64,000 bases of DNA from Cellulomonas xiejunii (GCF_024508315.1 NZ_CP101987.1:2170001-2234000), one strand, 5' to 3'; positions 25,356 to 37,654 are shown, counted from the first letter of the stretch. A program made the numbers and translations. Notes: generated by a model from the letters alone, not told the origin.

Positions 25356-26792
25356 TCAGGCGATACGCGTGCGTGCGATCTCGTCGTCACCGATCTTGTG
25401 CACGACGACCGTGTTGGTCGATCCCACGACGCCCACGGGCGTCCCGGCGACGACGACGACGTAGTCGCCGACCTCGGCCAGGCCATTCGCGCGCAGCGTG
25501 TGGTCGACCTGGCTGACCATCGAGTCCGTGCTGTCGACCCGCGGCACCTGGTAGGTCTGCACGCCCCACGAGAGCGACAGGCGGTTGCGCACGTCCTCCT
25601 CGGGCGTGAAGGCGAGCAGCGGGATCGGCGCCCGCAGGCGGGACATCCGCCGCGCGGAGTCGCCGGACTGCGTGAACGTCACGAGGTACTTCACACCGAT
25701 GCGCTCACCGATCTCGGCAGCGGCACGCGTGATCGCCCCGCCCCGCGACGACGGCACCGAGCCGAGGGGCGCGATGCGCTCACGGCCGAGCTCCTCGGTG
25801 CTCTCGATGATCCGTGCCATCGTGCGCACGGCCTCGATCGGGTAGTCGCCGACGCTCGTCTCGCCGGACAGCATGACCGCGTCCGCACCGTCAAGCACCG
25901 CGTTGGCGCAGTCGGACGCCTCGGCGCGCGTGGGGCGCGGGCTCGTGATCATGGACTCGAGCACCTGGGTCGCGACGATGACCGGCTTGGCGTTGCGCCG
26001 CGCCAGCTCGACCGCGCGCTTCTGCACGAGCGGGACCTGCTCGAGCGGCAGCTCGACGCCCAGGTCGCCACGGGCGACCATGATGCCGTCGAACGCCTGG
26101 ACGATCTCGTTGAGGTTCTCAACCGCCTGCGGCTTCTCGATCTTGGCGATGACCGGGACGACCCGGCCCTCCTCCTCCATGATGCGACGCACGTCGTCGT
26201 AGTCGGCCGCCGAGCGGACGAACGACAGCGCGATGTAGTCGGCGCCGACCTCGAGGGCCCAGCGCAGGTCCTCCTCGTCCTTGTCGCTCATGGCCGGCAC
26301 GGACACCGCGACGCCCGGCAGGTTGAGACCCTTGTTGTTCGACACCGGGCCGGGGACCTCGACGCGGGTGACGACGTCGCTGCCCTCGACCGCGGTGACG
26401 CGGACGAGGACCTTGCCGTCGTCGATGAGGATCGGGTCACCGGGCTTCACGTCGCCGGGCAGGCCCTTGAACGTCGTCGAGACACGCTCCTTGGTGCCCT
26501 CGACGTCGTCCGTCGTGATGGTGAACACGTCGCCGACGGCGAGGTCGTGCTTCTCCTCGATGAACCGCCCGAGGCGGATCTTGGGGCCCTGGAGGTCGAC
26601 GAGGACGGCGACCGAGCGGCCCGAGGCCTTGGCTGCGGCGCGCACGTTGTCGTACACACGCTTGTGGACCTCGGTGTCACCGTGGCTGCGGTTCAGGCGT
26701 GCGACGTCCATGCCGGCGTCGACGAGGGCCTGGACCTGCTCGGGCGACTCCGTCGCGGGACCGATGGTGCAGACGATCTTGGCTCTACGCAT
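25356..26792 (-). CDS. pyk: pyruvate kinase
   Basis: Converts phosphoenolpyruvate and ADP to pyruvate and ATP. The 478-residue protein has KIVCTIGPATESPEQV at the N-terminus, the phosphate-binding DVARLNRSHGD (Arg where many have Phe), the catalytic lysine in PVIAKIEKPQAVENL, metal ligands in MVARGDLGVELP and the ADP-ribosyl region IVATQVLESMITSPRPTRAE. The C-terminal allosteric domain is complete. The ATG has no Shine-Dalgarno; TAGTCT stands six bases upstream, so the transcript is probably leaderless. It lies between gltD and a convergent membrane-protein gene. Confidence 0.97.
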   Translation of the reverse strand: MRRAKIVCTIGPATESPEQVQALVDAGMDVARLNRSHGDTEVHKRVYDNVRAAAKASGRSVAVLVDLQGPKIRLGRFIEEKHDLAVGDVFTITTDDVEGTKERVSTTFKGLPGDVKPGDPILIDDGKVLVRVTAVEGSDVVTRVEVPGPVSNNKGLNLPGVAVSVPAMSDKDEEDLRWALEVGADYIALSFVRSAADYDDVRRIMEEEGRVVPVIAKIEKPQAVENLNEIVQAFDGIMVARGDLGVELPLEQVPLVQKRAVELARRNAKPVIVATQVLESMITSPRPTRAEASDCANAVLDGADAVMLSGETSVGDYPIEAVRTMARIIESTEELGRERIAPLGSVPSSRGGAITRAAAEIGERIGVKYLVTFTQSGDSARRMSRLRAPIPLLAFTPEEDVRNRLSLSWGVQTYQVPRVDSTDSMVSQVDHTLRANGLAEVGDYVVVVAGTPVGVVGSTNTVVVHKIGDDEIARTRIA

Positions 26793-26798
26793 AACTCG

Positions 26799-26804
26799 AG
26801 ACTA
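26799..26804 (-). promoter_or_regulatory. -10 element of a leaderless pyk promoter
   Basis: TAGTCT on the minus strand is followed by exactly six bases and the pyk ATG. Confidence 0.55.
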
Positions 26805-26900
26805 TGCCTTCCTGGATTTCGGCGTTAAGGCCGGACGTCCCGGGGGGCGAGCCCGGCCTGCGGGTACGCACATCCCGGGATGGGACTTGGGGGGACGGGC

Positions 26901-28376
26901 TCAGGGGCGCAGTGCCACCGTGCTCGCCGAGACGGGGGCGGGGAGCTCGGAGGAGCCCGACAGGTAGGCGTCCACGGACGCCGCAGCGGCACGGCCCTCG
27001 GCGATGGCCCAGACGACGAGCGACTGCCCGCGACCTGCGTCGCCGGCGACGAAGACGCCCGGCACGCTGGTGCAGAAGTCGTCGTCCCGGGCCACGGCAC
27101 CACGACGCGTGAGCTCGACACCGAGCTGGTCGGTGAGGTCACCGGTCTCGGGACCCGTGAAGCCCATCGCGATGAGCACCAGGTCGGCGGGGACGTCCCG
27201 CTCGGTGCCGGGCGTCGGCACGCGGCGGCCGTCCGGCAGGTACTCGGTGGTCGCCAGGCGCAGCGCGCGCACGTGCCCGCCCGCGTCGCCCTCGTCACCG
27301 AGGAACGCGACGGTCGAGGCGAGGTAGGCGCGCTCACCGCCCTCCTCGTGCGACGACGAGACCTCGAAGAGGACCGGGTCGGTCGGCCACGGCTGGGACT
27401 CCGGACGCTCCGTCGGCGGCCGCTTGCCGATCGCGAGGGTCGTGACCGAGGCCGCACCCTGGCGCAGGGCCGTGCCCAGGCAGTCGGAGCCCGTGTCGCC
27501 GCCGCCGATGATGACGACGTGCTTGCCCTCGGCGGTGATCGGCTCGGGCACGTCCTTGCCCGCGACGGCCGCGTTGGCCTGGTGCAGGTAGTCCATGGCG
27601 ACGTGCACGCCGTCGAGGCCGAGCCCCGGCACCTGCAGCTCGCGCGGCACCGTGGCGCCGGTCGCCAGCACGATCGCGTCGTAGCGGGCCTGCAGCTGCA
27701 CCCACGTGACGTCCTTGCCGACCTCGACGCCCGGCCGGAACCGCGTGCCCTCGGCGCGCATCTGCTCGAGCCGGCGGTCGATGTGGACCTTCTCGAGCTT
27801 GAAGTCCGGCACGCCGTACCGCAGCAGGCCGCCGATCTCGTCGTCGCGCTCGTACACCGCGACGGTGTGGCCCGCACGCGTGAGCTGCTGGGCGGCGGCG
27901 AGCCCCGCGGGGCCCGACCCGACGACCGCGACCGTGTGCCCGGTCAGTCGCTGGGGAACCTGCGGCGTGACCAGCCCGCGCGCGAACGCCTCGTCGATGA
28001 TCGAGACCTCGACGTTCTTGATGGTGACCGGCGGCTGGTTGATCCCCAGCACGCAGCTCGACTCGCAGGGAGCCGGGCAGATCCGCCCCGTGAACTCGGG
28101 GAAGTTGTTGGTCGCGTGCAACCGGTCGATCGCGTCGGCCCACTGCCCCTGCCGCACGAGGTCGTTCCACTCGGGGATGAGGTTGCCCAGCGGGCAGCCG
28201 TTGTGGCAGAACGGGATGCCGCAGTCCATGCACCGGCCCGCCTGCTCCCGCAGGAACGGCTGACCCTCCTCGAGGTGTGCGTGCACGTCCCTCCAGTCGC
28301 GCAGGCGCACCTCGACCGGGCGGTTGGGCGGGAGCTCGCGTTCCCGGACCTTCAGAAAGCCGCGGGGGTCAGCCAC
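26901..28376 (-). CDS. gltD: glutamate synthase (NADPH) small subunit
   Basis: The 491-residue beta subunit passes electrons from NADPH through FAD to the large subunit for glutamate formation. It has the N-terminal Fe-S cysteines [16 protein letters not shown] and CPAPCESSC, the FAD loop [17 protein letters not shown] and the NADPH loop [19 protein letters not shown] at 28376 is preceded by GGAGGTG and overlaps the gltB stop by 8 bp, so it is coupled to gltB. A GGCC-rich 3' region and a CATCCCGGGATG palindrome (26871-26882) follow its stop, but no clear terminator. Confidence 0.95.
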   Translation of the reverse strand: MADPRGFLKVRERELPPNRPVEVRLRDWRDVHAHLEEGQPFLREQAGRCMDCGIPFCHNGCPLGNLIPEWNDLVRQGQWADAIDRLHATNNFPEFTGRICPAPCESSCVLGINQPPVTIKNVEVSIIDEAFARGLVTPQVPQRLTGHTVAVVGSGPAGLAAAQQLTRAGHTVAVYERDDEIGGLLRYGVPDFKLEKVHIDRRLEQMRAEGTRFRPGVEVGKDVTWVQLQARYDAIVLATGATVPRELQVPGLGLDGVHVAMDYLHQANAAVAGKDVPEPITAEGKHVVIIGGGDTGSDCLGTALRQGAASVTTLAIGKRPPTERPESQPWPTDPVLFEVSSSHEEGGERAYLASTVAFLGDEGDAGGHVRALRLATTEYLPDGRRVPTPGTERDVPADLVLIAMGFTGPETGDLTDQLGVELTRRGAVARDDDFCTSVPGVFVAGDAGRGQSLVVWAIAEGRAAAASVDAYLSGSSELPAPVSASTVALRP

Positions 28377-31300
28377 GGGCCACCTCCAGGATCTTGTCCC
28401 AGACGCCCGGCGCGCTCGGGTCGAGGCCGTCGGCCTCGGCCTGCGCGAGGGCACCGCGGACACGGGCGTACTCGGTGGGCAGCAGGCGGGTGAACCGCGC
28501 GCGGGTGCTGGCCGGGTCCTCCAGGAGCTGGGCCGCGACGAGCGAGCCCGTCTCCTCCGCGTAGGAACGCAGCAGGCTCTCGACGAGTGCGAAGTCCTCG
28601 TCGTCCAGCGGGTCGAGCGCGAGCTCGCCGCTGCGGACGGCGTCGACGTTGACCAGCTCGGGCGTGAGGTCGAGCACGTAGGCGGTGCCCCCCGACATGC
28701 CCGCGCCGAGGTTGCGACCGGTGGGGCCCAGGACGAGGACCGTGCCGCCCGTCATGTACTCGCACGCGTGGTCGCCCACCCCCTCGACGACGAGCGTCGC
28801 GCCGGAGTTGCGCACCCCGAAGCGTTCGCCGACCAGGCCGCGCAGGAAGATCTGCCCGCTCGTCGCGCCGTACCCGATGACGTTGCCGGCGATGACGTTG
28901 TGCTGGCTGCTCAGGGAGGAGCTCCGGTCGGGACGGATGACCAGGCGACCACCCGACAGGCCCTTGCCGACGTAGTCGTTCGCGTCGCCGAAGAGGCGCA
29001 GCGTGATGCCCCGCGGCACGAACGCACCGAACGACTGGCCGGCCGAGCCGGTCAGCGTCGCGTCGATCGTGTCGTCGGGCAGACCCGCACCGCTGTACCG
29101 CTTGGTCACCTCGTGGCCCAGCATGGTGCCGACCGTCCGGTTGACGTTGCGCACGGGCAGCGAGATGCGCACGGGCTCTGCACGCTCGAGGGCGTCAGCA
29201 GCCAGGGCGATGAGCTGGTTGTCCAGCGCCCGATCGAGCCCGTGGTCCTGAGCCCGCGCGTGGGACAGGCCCGAGCCCGGCTTCGGCTGGGGCACGGCGA
29301 GAACGGGCGTCAGGTCCAGCCCCTCGGCCTTCCAGTGGTCGACGGCGTGGCGCGTGTCGAGCATCTCGACACGGCCGACGGCCTCCTTGATCGACCGGAA
29401 GCCAAGCGCCGCGAGGTGCTCACGCACCTCCTGGGCGATGAACTCGAAGAACGTCACGACGAACTCCGGACGGCCCGTGAACCGCGCTCGCAGCTCCGGG
29501 TTCTGCGTGGCGACCCCCACGGGGCAGGTGTCCAGGTGGCAGACGCGCATCATCACGCAGCCGGAGACGACCAGCGGCGCCGTGGCGAAGCCGAACTCCT
29601 CCGCACCCAGCAGCGCACCGACCAGCACGTCACGACCGGTCTTGAGCTGGCCGTCGACCTGCACCACGACGCGGTCGCGCAGGTCGTTGAGCACGAGCGT
29701 CTGCTGCGTCTCCGCCAGGCCGATCTCCCACGGCGTGCCGGCGTGCTTCAGCGACGTCAGCGGGCTCGCGCCCGTGCCGCCGTCGTGCCCCGAGATCAGC
29801 ACGACGTCCGAGTGCGCCTTGGCCACCCCCGCGGCCACCGTGCCCACACCGAACTCGCTGACGAGCTTGGTGTGGATCCGCGCCGACGGGTTGGCGTTCT
29901 TCGCGTCGTGGATGAGCTGCGCGAGGTCCTCGATCGAGTAGATGTCGTGGTGCGGCGGCGGCGAGATGAGGCCGACGCCCGGCGTCGAGTGCCGGGTCTT
30001 CGCGACCCACGGGTACACCTTGTGCCCGGGCAGCTGACCGCCCTCGCCGGGCTTGGCGCCCTGGGCGAGCTTGATCTGGATGTCGTCGGCGTTGGTCAGG
30101 TACTCGGAGGTCACGCCGAAGCGGCCGGAGGCGATCTGCTTGATCGCGGAGCGACGCCGCGGGTCGTGCAGTCGGTCGGGGTCCTCGCCTCCCTCGCCCG
30201 TGTTCGACTTGCCACCGATCTGGTTCATGGCGATCGCCAGCGTCTCGTGGGCCTCGGCGGAGATCGAGCCGTACGACATCGCCCCGGTGTTGAACCGCTT
30301 GACGATCTCGCTGACGGGCTCGACCTCGTCGATGGGCACGGGCGGGCGGACGCCCTCCTTGAACCGCAGCAGGCCCCGCAGCGTCATGAGGCGCTCGGAC
30401 TGCTCGTCGACGCGCGCCGTGTACTGCCGGAACACGTCCATCTGACGCGTGCGGGTCGAGTGCTGCAGCCGGAACACCGTCTCGGGGTCGAACAGGTGCT
30501 CCTCGCCGCCGCGACGCCACTGGTACTCGCCGCCGACCGCGAGCCGCTGGTGCGCCTGGCGGTTGCCGCTCGCGGGGTAGGCGTCGGCGTGACGCGCCGC
30601 GACCTCGGCGGCGATGACGTCGAGCCCGATGCCCCCGAGCCGGCTGGTCGTGCCCGTGAAGTACCGGTCGACCAGCGCGTGGGACAGGCCGATCGCCTCG
30701 AACACCTGCGCACCGCGGTAGGACGCGATCGTCGAGATGCCCATCTTCGACATGACCTTCAGGACGCCCTTGCCGAGCGCCTTGATGAGGTTGGCGACGG
30801 CCTTCTCGGGCGTCACGCCCGGCAGGTAGCCGCTGCGCGCCTGGTCCTCGACGGTCTCCATGGCCAGGTACGGGTTCACGGCGGCCGCGCCGTACCCGAC
30901 GAGCAGGGCCACGTGGTGCACCTCGCGCACGTCGCCCGCCTCGACGACGAGCGAGATCTGCGTACGGGTGTGACGGCGCAGCGTGTGGTGGTGCACGGCC
31001 GACAGCAGCAGCAACGACGGGATCGGTGCGAGGTCCGCGTCGGAGTTGCGGTCCGACAGGACGAGGAAGCTCACGCCGTCGGCGACCGCGCGGTCGACCT
31101 CGGCGAAGATCTCCTCGAGGCGCCGCTCGAGCGCCGCCCCTCCCCCGTCGACCTTGTACAGACCGCGGATCGTCGTCGCACGGAAGCCGAGCGACGGCTC
31201 CTTCGCGACGTGCACGATCTTGGCGAGCTGGTCGTTGTCGATGACCGGGAACGGCAGCATGATCTTGCGCGCGTGCTCGGGCCCGTCCACCAGCAGGTTC

Positions 31301-32934
31301 GGCTCGGGGCCGATGGCCCCGCCGATCGAGGTGACGAGCTCCTCGCGGATCGCGTCCAGCGGCGGGTTCGTCACCTGCGCGAACATCTGCGTGAAGTAGT
31401 CGAAGAGCAGCCGCGGACGCTTCGAGAGGACGGCCACGGGGGTGTCCGAGCCCATCGCGCCGAGCGGCTCGGCGCCCGCCGAGGCCATGGGTGCCAGGAG
31501 GATCTTCAGCTCCTCCTCGGTGTACCCGAAGGCGCGCTGCCGGCGCCGCACGGACGCGGCCGAGTGGGCCACGTGCTCACGGTCCGGCAGCTGCGAGAGG
31601 TGGACCGCGTTCTCCTGCACCCACTGCGCGTAAGGCCGCTGGGCGGCGAGCTGGGCCATCACCTCGACGTCGGCGACGATCCGACCCCGGCCCGTGTCGA
31701 CGAGGAAGAACAGACCCGGCTCGAGGCGGCCCTTGGCGACGATCGACGCGGGGTCGATGTCGAGGACGCCCGCCTCGGACGCGCAGACCACGAGGCCGTC
31801 CTCGGTCACCCAGTACCGACCCGGGCGCAGACCGTTGCGGTCCTGCACGGCACCGATGAGCGTCCCGTCGGTGAACGTCATGGCGGCGGGGCCGTCCCAC
31901 GGCTCCATGAGCGTGGAGTGGTACTCGAAGAACGCGCGGGTGGACGGGTCCATCTGCGCGTGGTTCTCCCACGGCTCCGGGATCATCATCATCACGGCGT
32001 GCGGCAGGGACCGGCCCGACAGGTGCAGCAGCTCCAGCACCTCGTCGAAGCTGCCGGAGTCGGACCCGCCGGGGGTGCAGACCGGCAGGAGCGGGGCGAG
32101 GTCGCCCAGCAGGTCGGACGAGAGCATGCCCTCGCGGGCGGCCATCCAGTTGCGGTTGCCCCGCACCGTGTTGATCTCACCGTTGTGGGCGACCATGCGG
32201 AACGGCTGCGCGAGCGGCCACGAGGGGAAGGTGTTCGTCGAGAAGCGCGAGTGCACCAGCGCGATCTCGGACGCGTACCGCGGGTCCGAGAGGTCCGCGA
32301 AGAACGGCTCGAGCTGCCCGGTGGTCAGCATCCCCTTGTAGGTGATGGTCCGCGCCGACAGCGACGCGAAGTAGACACCGTGCTCACGCTCGGCGCGCTT
32401 GCGCAGCCGGTACGCCCGACGGTCGAGCGCGATCCCGGACAGCTCGCGCGACGGGTCGGCGACGACCAGCTGGCGGAACACCGGCATGGACGCGCGTGCG
32501 GTCGGCCCGACCAGGTCGGCGGTCACGACAACGTCACGCCACGCGAGGACCTCGAGCTTCTCCTCCGCCGCGACGGCCTCGACGGCCGCCACAGCCTGCG
32601 CCCGCGCAGCGTCGTCGACCGGCAGGAAGGCCATGCCGATGGCGTAGTAGCCCGCGGCGGGCAGCTCGGCGTCGACGACGTCACGGAGGAACGCGTCAGG
32701 GATCTGCGTCAGGATGCCGGCGCCGTCACCGCTGTCCTCCTCCGCGCCCACCGCGCCGCGGTGGTCCAGGTTCAGGAGCGCCGTCAGGCCGGCGTCGACG
32801 ATGTCACGCCCGGGCGTGCCGCGCAGCGTCGCCACGAAGGCGAAGCCGCACGCGTCGTGCTCGGCGGCGGGGTCGTAGAGGCCGTGCCGGTCTGGCGCCA
32901 CGGCAGCAGCGGGGCTCGCGGGCGACGTCGACAT
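28369..32934 (-). CDS. gltB: glutamate synthase large subunit
   Basis: The 1,521-residue alpha subunit converts glutamine and 2-oxoglutarate to two glutamates. The glutaminase domain begins near C29 (HDACGFAF), the nucleophile exposed after removal of the N-terminal propeptide. The central and FMN domains follow, with GGGEDPDR- and [13 protein letters not shown]-type motifs (around 880-960). The 3Fe-4S cysteines read [13 protein letters not shown] near residue 1140, and the GXGXG beta-helix domain fills the C-terminus. The start ATG at 32934 fits homologues; the ribosome site is weak (GAGGACGGTG). A GC hairpin lies 18 bases upstream (32953-32969). gltBD follows lgt on the same strand. Confidence 0.96.
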   Translation of the reverse strand: MSTSPASPAAAVAPDRHGLYDPAAEHDACGFAFVATLRGTPGRDIVDAGLTALLNLDHRGAVGAEEDSGDGAGILTQIPDAFLRDVVDAELPAAGYYAIGMAFLPVDDAARAQAVAAVEAVAAEEKLEVLAWRDVVVTADLVGPTARASMPVFRQLVVADPSRELSGIALDRRAYRLRKRAEREHGVYFASLSARTITYKGMLTTGQLEPFFADLSDPRYASEIALVHSRFSTNTFPSWPLAQPFRMVAHNGEINTVRGNRNWMAAREGMLSSDLLGDLAPLLPVCTPGGSDSGSFDEVLELLHLSGRSLPHAVMMMIPEPWENHAQMDPSTRAFFEYHSTLMEPWDGPAAMTFTDGTLIGAVQDRNGLRPGRYWVTEDGLVVCASEAGVLDIDPASIVAKGRLEPGLFFLVDTGRGRIVADVEVMAQLAAQRPYAQWVQENAVHLSQLPDREHVAHSAASVRRRQRAFGYTEEELKILLAPMASAGAEPLGAMGSDTPVAVLSKRPRLLFDYFTQMFAQVTNPPLDAIREELVTSIGGAIGPEPNLLVDGPEHARKIMLPFPVIDNDQLAKIVHVAKEPSLGFRATTIRGLYKVDGGGAALERRLEEIFAEVDRAVADGVSFLVLSDRNSDADLAPIPSLLLLSAVHHHTLRRHTRTQISLVVEAGDVREVHHVALLVGYGAAAVNPYLAMETVEDQARSGYLPGVTPEKAVANLIKALGKGVLKVMSKMGISTIASYRGAQVFEAIGLSHALVDRYFTGTTSRLGGIGLDVIAAEVAARHADAYPASGNRQAHQRLAVGGEYQWRRGGEEHLFDPETVFRLQHSTRTRQMDVFRQYTARVDEQSERLMTLRGLLRFKEGVRPPVPIDEVEPVSEIVKRFNTGAMSYGSISAEAHETLAIAMNQIGGKSNTGEGGEDPDRLHDPRRRSAIKQIASGRFGVTSEYLTNADDIQIKLAQGAKPGEGGQLPGHKVYPWVAKTRHSTPGVGLISPPPHHDIYSIEDLAQLIHDAKNANPSARIHTKLVSEFGVGTVAAGVAKAHSDVVLISGHDGGTGASPLTSLKHAGTPWEIGLAETQQTLVLNDLRDRVVVQVDGQLKTGRDVLVGALLGAEEFGFATAPLVVSGCVMMRVCHLDTCPVGVATQNPELRARFTGRPEFVVTFFEFIAQEVREHLAALGFRSIKEAVGRVEMLDTRHAVDHWKAEGLDLTPVLAVPQPKPGSGLSHARAQDHGLDRALDNQLIALAADALERAEPVRISLPVRNVNRTVGTMLGHEVTKRYSGAGLPDDTIDATLTGSAGQSFGAFVPRGITLRLFGDANDYVGKGLSGGRLVIRPDRSSSLSSQHNVIAGNVIGYGATSGQIFLRGLVGERFGVRNSGATLVVEGVGDHACEYMTGGTVLVLGPTGRNLGAGMSGGTAYVLDLTPELVNVDAVRSGELALDPLDDEDFALVESLLRSYAEETGSLVAAQLLEDPASTRARFTRLLPTEYARVRGALAQAEADGLDPSAPGVWDKILEVARG

Positions 32935-32952
32935 CAGCACCGTCCTCACAGT

Positions 32953-32969
32953 CCCCGGCAGAGCCGGGG
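32953..32969 (-). promoter_or_regulatory. small hairpin in the gltB leader
   Basis: A 7-bp GC stem (32953-32959 with 32963-32969, AGA loop on the plus strand) stands 18 bases before the gltB start. It could influence translation initiation or be a remnant of lgt termination. No known riboswitch is recognisable. Confidence 0.35.
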
Positions 32970-33088
32970 CGTCGAACGAACATGGGGGGTACCGGGACGT
33001 CGTCGGCCCGTGGTGAAAGGCGACGATACCGTCCGCACGCCGGTATCGATGACCGCGTCGGACGACATCGCGTCGGACGCACCGGGTG

Positions 33089-33967
33089 TCACCGTGCGCG
33101 ACCGGGGATGTCCGCCTCGTCGTCCTGCGTGGTGGGGGGTGTCGACAGGACGGTCGTGTCACGTCCGGGGTTCCGACGTCCGACCACGACGAACGCTATC
33201 AGCGCGCCGAGGCCCACCACGATGGACGTCCAGACGTTGAGTCGCAGACCGAGCACGGTCTCGGCGGGGTCGATGCGCAGCATCTCGATCCACAGGCGGC
33301 CCGTCGTGTACAGCACGACGTACAACCAGAACGTCCTCCCGCTGCCCGGGCGGAGCCGAGATCCCAGGTAGATCAGCAGTGCGGCCGCAGCGAAGTTCCA
33401 CAGCATCTCGTACAGGAACGTCGGGTGGAACAGCGTGCCGGGCTCATAGCCCGCAGGCAGGTGGGCGTCGTCGACGCGCAACCCCCAGGGCAGGGTCGTG
33501 GGCCCGCCGAACAGCTCCTGGTTGAACCAGTTGCCGAGACGACCGATGCCCTGCGCCACGAGCAGCCCGGGAGCCAGGGCATCGGCGAAGGCCGCCAGCC
33601 GCACCCCGTGGCGGCGACAGCCGATCCACGCACCGAGCGCACCGAGCGCGACGGCGCCCCAGATGCCGAGGCCGCCCTCCCAGATGGCGAGCGCCTTCCA
33701 GGGGTCGCCACCGGGTCCGAAGTACGCGTCGGGTGAGCTGACGACGTGGTACAGCCGGCCGCCGACGATCCCGAAGGGCACCGCCCAGTACGCGATGTCC
33801 AGGACGGTCTCGGGGTCTCCCCCCTGCTTCTTCCACCGCCACTGCGTCATGACGGTCGCCACGACGATGCCGAGGAGGATCGCGATCGCGTACGCCCGCA
33901 GAGGGAACGGACCCAGGTGCCAGACGCTCTGCCCGGGGCTCGGGATCGCGAGCGGGAGGACGGTCAT
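33089..33967 (-). CDS. lgt: prolipoprotein diacylglyceryl transferase
   Basis: Lgt transfers diacylglyceryl from phosphatidylglycerol to the lipobox cysteine of prolipoproteins in the membrane. The 292-residue protein has about seven helices, the [12 protein letters not shown] start region and the Lgt signature [15 protein letters not shown] near residue 142-156, including the catalytic arginine and asparagine. ATG overlaps the trpA stop by four bases (ATGA). The trpA-lgt linkage is conserved in actinobacteria. Its substrates in this window would include the two solute-binding lipoproteins and the FKBP lipoprotein. Confidence 0.96.
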   Translation of the reverse strand: MTVLPLAIPSPGQSVWHLGPFPLRAYAIAILLGIVVATVMTQWRWKKQGGDPETVLDIAYWAVPFGIVGGRLYHVVSSPDAYFGPGGDPWKALAIWEGGLGIWGAVALGALGAWIGCRRHGVRLAAFADALAPGLLVAQGIGRLGNWFNQELFGGPTTLPWGLRVDDAHLPAGYEPGTLFHPTFLYEMLWNFAAAALLIYLGSRLRPGSGRTFWLYVVLYTTGRLWIEMLRIDPAETVLGLRLNVWTSIVVGLGALIAFVVVGRRNPGRDTTVLSTPPTTQDDEADIPGRAR

Positions 33968-34800
33968 CGCGGGGCCCGCACCGCCGAGCGCACACCGCCG
34001 GCCAGGCCACGCACCACACCCGTGAGGGCGTCGAGGCCTGCGGCCTCGTCCGGCGCCTCGAGCAGCGGCCGCACCAGCGCCGAGCCCACGATCACGCCGT
34101 CGGCGTACCCCGCCACCTGCGCCGCCTGCTCGGGACGCGAGACGCCCAGACCGACGCACACGCGCGACGCGCCCGCGGCCCGCGTGTCGGCGACGAGCTG
34201 CTCCGCGCGCTCACCCACGGTGGCGCGCTCGCCGGTGACGCCCATGGTCGACGCCGCGTACACGAACCCGCGGCTCGCGGCGACGGTCGACACCAGCCGC
34301 TCGGGCGTCGAGCTCGGCGCGACCAGGAAGACACGGTCGAGGCCGTGCGCGTCGGACGCGGCCAGCCACTCCGCGCCCTCGTCAGGGATCAGGTCGGGGG
34401 TGATGAGGCCCGCGCCGCCCGCGGCGGCGAGGTCCCGCGCGAACGCCTCGACCCCGTAGCGCAGCACGAGGTTCCAGTAGGTCATCACCAGGACCGGCGC
34501 GCCGGCATCCGCCACCTGCTCGGCGACGAGCAGCGTGTCCCGCACGCGCGTGCCCTGCGCCAGCGCGTGGTTCGCCGCTGCCTGGATGACCGGTCCGTCC
34601 ATGACGGGGTCGGTGTACGGCACGCCCAGCTCGACGATGTCCACGCCAGCCTCGACCATCGCCCGCACCGCGCGCGCCGAGCCGGGTACCGACGGGAACC
34701 CGACCGGCAGGTAGCCGATGAGTGCCGCACGGGGCTGGGGTCCGCGGGCCAGCTCGTCGAGCTTCTCCCCCGTCGCCGACCGCACGTCCGTGACGCTCAC
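33964..34800 (-). CDS. trpA: tryptophan synthase alpha chain
   Basis: Cleaves indole-3-glycerol phosphate to indole and glyceraldehyde 3-phosphate. The 278-residue protein has the catalytic glutamate E57 and aspartate D68 in the segment [18 protein letters not shown], and the phosphate loop GVTGER. The GTG at 34800 overlaps the trpB stop (GTGA), and its stop overlaps lgt. This coupling favours equal synthesis with the beta chain, with which it forms the indole-channelling complex. Confidence 0.97.
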   Translation of the reverse strand: MSVTDVRSATGEKLDELARGPQPRAALIGYLPVGFPSVPGSARAVRAMVEAGVDIVELGVPYTDPVMDGPVIQAAANHALAQGTRVRDTLLVAEQVADAGAPVLVMTYWNLVLRYGVEAFARDLAAAGGAGLITPDLIPDEGAEWLAASDAHGLDRVFLVAPSSTPERLVSTVAASRGFVYAASTMGVTGERATVGERAEQLVADTRAAGASRVCVGLGVSRPEQAAQVAGYADGVIVGSALVRPLLEAPDEAAGLDALTGVVRGLAGGVRSAVRAPR

Positions 34801-36116
34801 AGCTGCTCCCCCTCGTCGGCCTTGAGCACGGGCTCGGGCTCGATCAGTCCGAACCACGCGGCCGCCGTCGCCACGTCCTTGTCACCGCGGCCCGACAGGT
34901 TGACCAGGATCACGGGGTCCCTCCCGTCGGCTGCCCACGTCGCGGCCTCGCGACCGAGCGCGATCGCGCCGGCAAGCGCGTGCGCGGACTCGATGGCCGG
35001 GATGATGCCCTCCGTGCGGCACAGCAGGCGGAACGCCTCCATCGCCTCACCGTCCGTCACGGGGCGGTACTGCGCACGCCCGGTGTCGTGCAGCCAGGCG
35101 TGCTCGGGCCCGACGCTCGGGTAGTCGAGGCCCGCGGACACGGAGTGGCTCGGCAGGGTCTGCCCGTCCTCGTCCTGGAGCAGGTAGCTGCGCGCGCCAT
35201 GCAGGACGCCGGGCGCCCCACCGGAGAACCGTGCGGAGTGCCGCCCGGACGCGATGCCCTCACCGCCCGCCTCGAACCCGAACAGGCGGACCTGCGGGTC
35301 GTCGAGGAACGCGTTGAAGATGCCCATCGCGTTGGACCCGCCGCCGACGCACGCCACGACCGCGTCGGGCAGCGCACCGGTCTCGTCGAGGATCTGCGCC
35401 CGGGCCTCGTCGCCGATCACCCTGTGGAAGTCGCGAACCATCTCCGGGAACGGGTGGGGGCCGGTCACCGTGCCGAGCAGGTAGTGCGTCGACTCGACGT
35501 TGGCCACCCAGTCGCGCAGCGCCTCGTTGATCGCGTCCTTGAGCGTGCGGGTACCGATCGTGACGGGCACGACCGTCGCGCCGAGCAGCTCCATGCGCGC
35601 GACGTTCAGCGCCTGGCGCTGCGTGTCCTCCTCGCCCATGTAGACCGTGCACTCGAGATCGAGCAGCGCTGCGGCCGTGGCGGTCGCGACGCCGTGCTGA
35701 CCGGCGCCCGTCTCGGCGATGACCCGTCGCTTGCCCATGCGCTTGACCAGCAGGGCCTGTCCGAGCACGTTGTTGATCTTGTGCGACCCCGTGTGGTTGA
35801 GGTCCTCACGCTTGAGGAAGACGCGCACGCCGTCGCCGACGTGCTGCGCGAACCGCGGCACCTCGGTGATCGGGCTCGGGCGTCCCGTGTAGGTGCGGTG
35901 CAGACGCTCGAGCTCGTCGGAGAACGTGGGGTCGGCCAGTGCCTTGCGGTAGTACGTCTCGAGCTCGTCGAGCGCAGCGATCAACGCCTCCGGGACGAAC
36001 CGGCCGCCGAACTCCCCGAAGTACGGCCCCTCGTGCCGCGCGAGCGGGCCGCCCCCGCGCAGCACGTCACGCATGCTCCGTCCCACGTGGCCGCGTCCGC
36101 CCCCGGCCCCGGTCAC
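34797..36116 (-). CDS. trpB: tryptophan synthase beta chain
   Basis: Condenses indole and serine to tryptophan using PLP. The 439-residue protein has the PLP lysine K113 in [10 protein letters not shown], the glutamate in AETGAGQHG and the phosphate-binding [11 protein letters not shown] take the GTG at 36116, which overlaps the trpC stop (GTGA) as at the other trp junctions; an ATG 14 codons later is an alternative start because family homology begins around [13 protein letters not shown] (residue 31). Confidence 0.96.
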   Translation of the reverse strand: MTGAGGGRGHVGRSMRDVLRGGGPLARHEGPYFGEFGGRFVPEALIAALDELETYYRKALADPTFSDELERLHRTYTGRPSPITEVPRFAQHVGDGVRVFLKREDLNHTGSHKINNVLGQALLVKRMGKRRVIAETGAGQHGVATATAAALLDLECTVYMGEEDTQRQALNVARMELLGATVVPVTIGTRTLKDAINEALRDWVANVESTHYLLGTVTGPHPFPEMVRDFHRVIGDEARAQILDETGALPDAVVACVGGGSNAMGIFNAFLDDPQVRLFGFEAGGEGIASGRHSARFSGGAPGVLHGARSYLLQDEDGQTLPSHSVSAGLDYPSVGPEHAWLHDTGRAQYRPVTDGEAMEAFRLLCRTEGIIPAIESAHALAGAIALGREAATWAADGRDPVILVNLSGRGDKDVATAAAWFGLIEPEPVLKADEGEQL

Positions 36117-36925
36117 TGCCGCACCGCCCGCAGCGCGGGGTGGGCACCCGCCGCCACGAGGTCCGCCACGGACTGGCGAGGGGCGTCGTCCGTCACGAGG
36201 GCCTCGCCGACGAGCACCACGTCCGCTCCGGCACGCGCATAGTCCATGACGTCGTGCGGTCCCCGCACGCCGGACTCGGCGACCTTGACGACGTCCGAGG
36301 GGATCGCGGGCGCCACCCGCGAGAAGGTGGTCCGGTCGACCTCCAGCGAGCGCAGGTCACGCGCGTTGACGCCGATGACCCGCGCGCCCGCGTCGACCGC
36401 CCGCGCGACCTCCTCGGTGTCGTGGACCTCGACGAGCGCGGTCATCCCGAGGGAGTGCACCCGCTCGACCAGCGACTCGAGCACGGTCTGCTCGAGCGCG
36501 GCGACGATGAGCAGCACCAGGTCGGCGCCGTGCGCCCGCGCCTCCCACACCTGGTAGGGCGAGACCACGAAGTCCTTGCGCAGCACGGGCACGTCGACGC
36601 GGGCGCGGACGGCGTCCAGGTCGGCCAGCGAGCCGTTGAACCGGCGCTGCTCGGTGAGCACCGAGATCGCGACCGCACCGCCCTTCGCGTACTCAGCGGC
36701 CAACGCCGCCGGGTCCGAGATCGCGGCGAGCGCACCCTTGCTCGGGCTCGACCGCTTCACCTCGGCGATCACGGTCACCGCATCTGCCATCTTGAGCCGC
36801 GCGACGCACTGCAGCGCCGACTCCCGACGGGCAGCCCTCTCCTTCAGCTCACCGAGAGGCGTGGCCGCCTCCCGTGTGGCGAGGTCTTCCTTGACCCCCG
36901 CGACGATGTCGTCCAGCACTGTCAT
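36113..36925 (-). CDS. trpC: indole-3-glycerol phosphate synthase
   Basis: Closes the indole ring from CdRP. The 270-residue TIM-barrel shows [13 protein letters not shown] (catalytic lysine, about 51-63), the DFVVSPYQV strand with lysine in LRKDF, and [10 protein letters not shown] near the C-terminus. A single-function TrpC with no TrpF domain; actinobacteria use PriA for that step. The ATG has AGAGGGG about 10 bases upstream. It begins the trpCBA-lgt coupled run. Confidence 0.96.
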   Translation of the reverse strand: MTVLDDIVAGVKEDLATREAATPLGELKERAARRESALQCVARLKMADAVTVIAEVKRSSPSKGALAAISDPAALAAEYAKGGAVAISVLTEQRRFNGSLADLDAVRARVDVPVLRKDFVVSPYQVWEARAHGADLVLLIVAALEQTVLESLVERVHSLGMTALVEVHDTEEVARAVDAGARVIGVNARDLRSLEVDRTTFSRVAPAIPSDVVKVAESGVRGPHDVMDYARAGADVVLVGEALVTDDAPRQSVADLVAAGAHPALRAVRQ

Positions 36926-37106
36926 CGACCGATCATCCCCTCTGGCCGGTTGGTGCGGCACGTCCCGCTCTGTGGGCCTGGGTCGTCGCCGACGAGCCAT
37001 GGTAGACGTGCCGAGCACCACGTCAGTCCACCGCCCGAGGTGTGGACCGCCGCCGTCACCCCCGGCGCATGGTCCAGCTCCTGGTCCACCGCTGGTCCGT
37101 GTCGCC

Positions 37107-37592
37107 CTACGGCGCCACGGCGAGGAACGGGAGGGCGAGACCCAGGAACAGCAGGGGCAGCAGCACCATGAACGCCAGCACGAGGATGACGAGCACGCCC
37201 AGGCCGGTCGCGACCCAGCCGAGCACGATGCCCGCGGTCGCCATCCCGTCGTTGTTCGCCTGCCCGGCAGCAACGGCGCGGCGCGCGTTGTTGCCGACGA
37301 CCACCGCCGGGATCCCGGTGAAGAACACGCAGCCCATGACGCCCAGCAGCCCGAGCACGAGCGACCACACCGCGAGGTCGTTGCGCGGCGCGTACGCCGG
37401 CGGCGGGAGGACCGGGTACCCGCCGTCCGGCGGACCGGGCTGCACGTCCTGGTCGGGCGGCGTCACGGGCTGCGGTCCCGGTGCGGGTGCGTGCTTCGGG
37501 GTCGCGTCCACGGGCGCGGCGCCGCCGTGCGCGACGTACGCCGCCTCCTGCCCGTACGCGGGTCCGGGCTGCGGCTCGTGCGGTGTGCTCAT
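37107..37592 (-). CDS. DUF4190 membrane protein (1)
   Basis: A 161-residue protein with a Pro/Gly/Ala-rich cytoplasmic-looking N-terminus (1-75) and two helices, one in [21 protein letters not shown] and one in [21 protein letters not shown]. Between them is the DUF4190 motif [19 protein letters not shown]. Function is unknown. A GGAGG site precedes the ATG. It is one of four small membrane-protein genes between trpE/trpM and trpC on the same strand. Confidence 0.8.
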   Translation of the reverse strand: MSTPHEPQPGPAYGQEAAYVAHGGAAPVDATPKHAPAPGPQPVTPPDQDVQPGPPDGGYPVLPPPAYAPRNDLAVWSLVLGLLGVMGCVFFTGIPAVVVGNNARRAVAAGQANNDGMATAGIVLGWVATGLGVLVILVLAFMVLLPLLFLGLALPFLAVAP

Positions 37593-37654
37593 GACGGTGC
37601 CTCCTGGGTGCGGGACTGGGGACGGGGTGATCGCGACCGTGGCGCCTCGAGCCG

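Noticed and set aside
26871-26882. CATCCCGGGATG palindrome between pyk and gltD as a terminator
   Set aside because: It has no loop and only 6-bp arms; more likely chance in GC-rich DNA.
28324-33240. Open plus-strand frame of over 1,600 codons opposite gltB
   Set aside because: It is the GC-rich mirror of gltB, rich in Arg/Asp/His/Leu with no domain, and gltB is certain.
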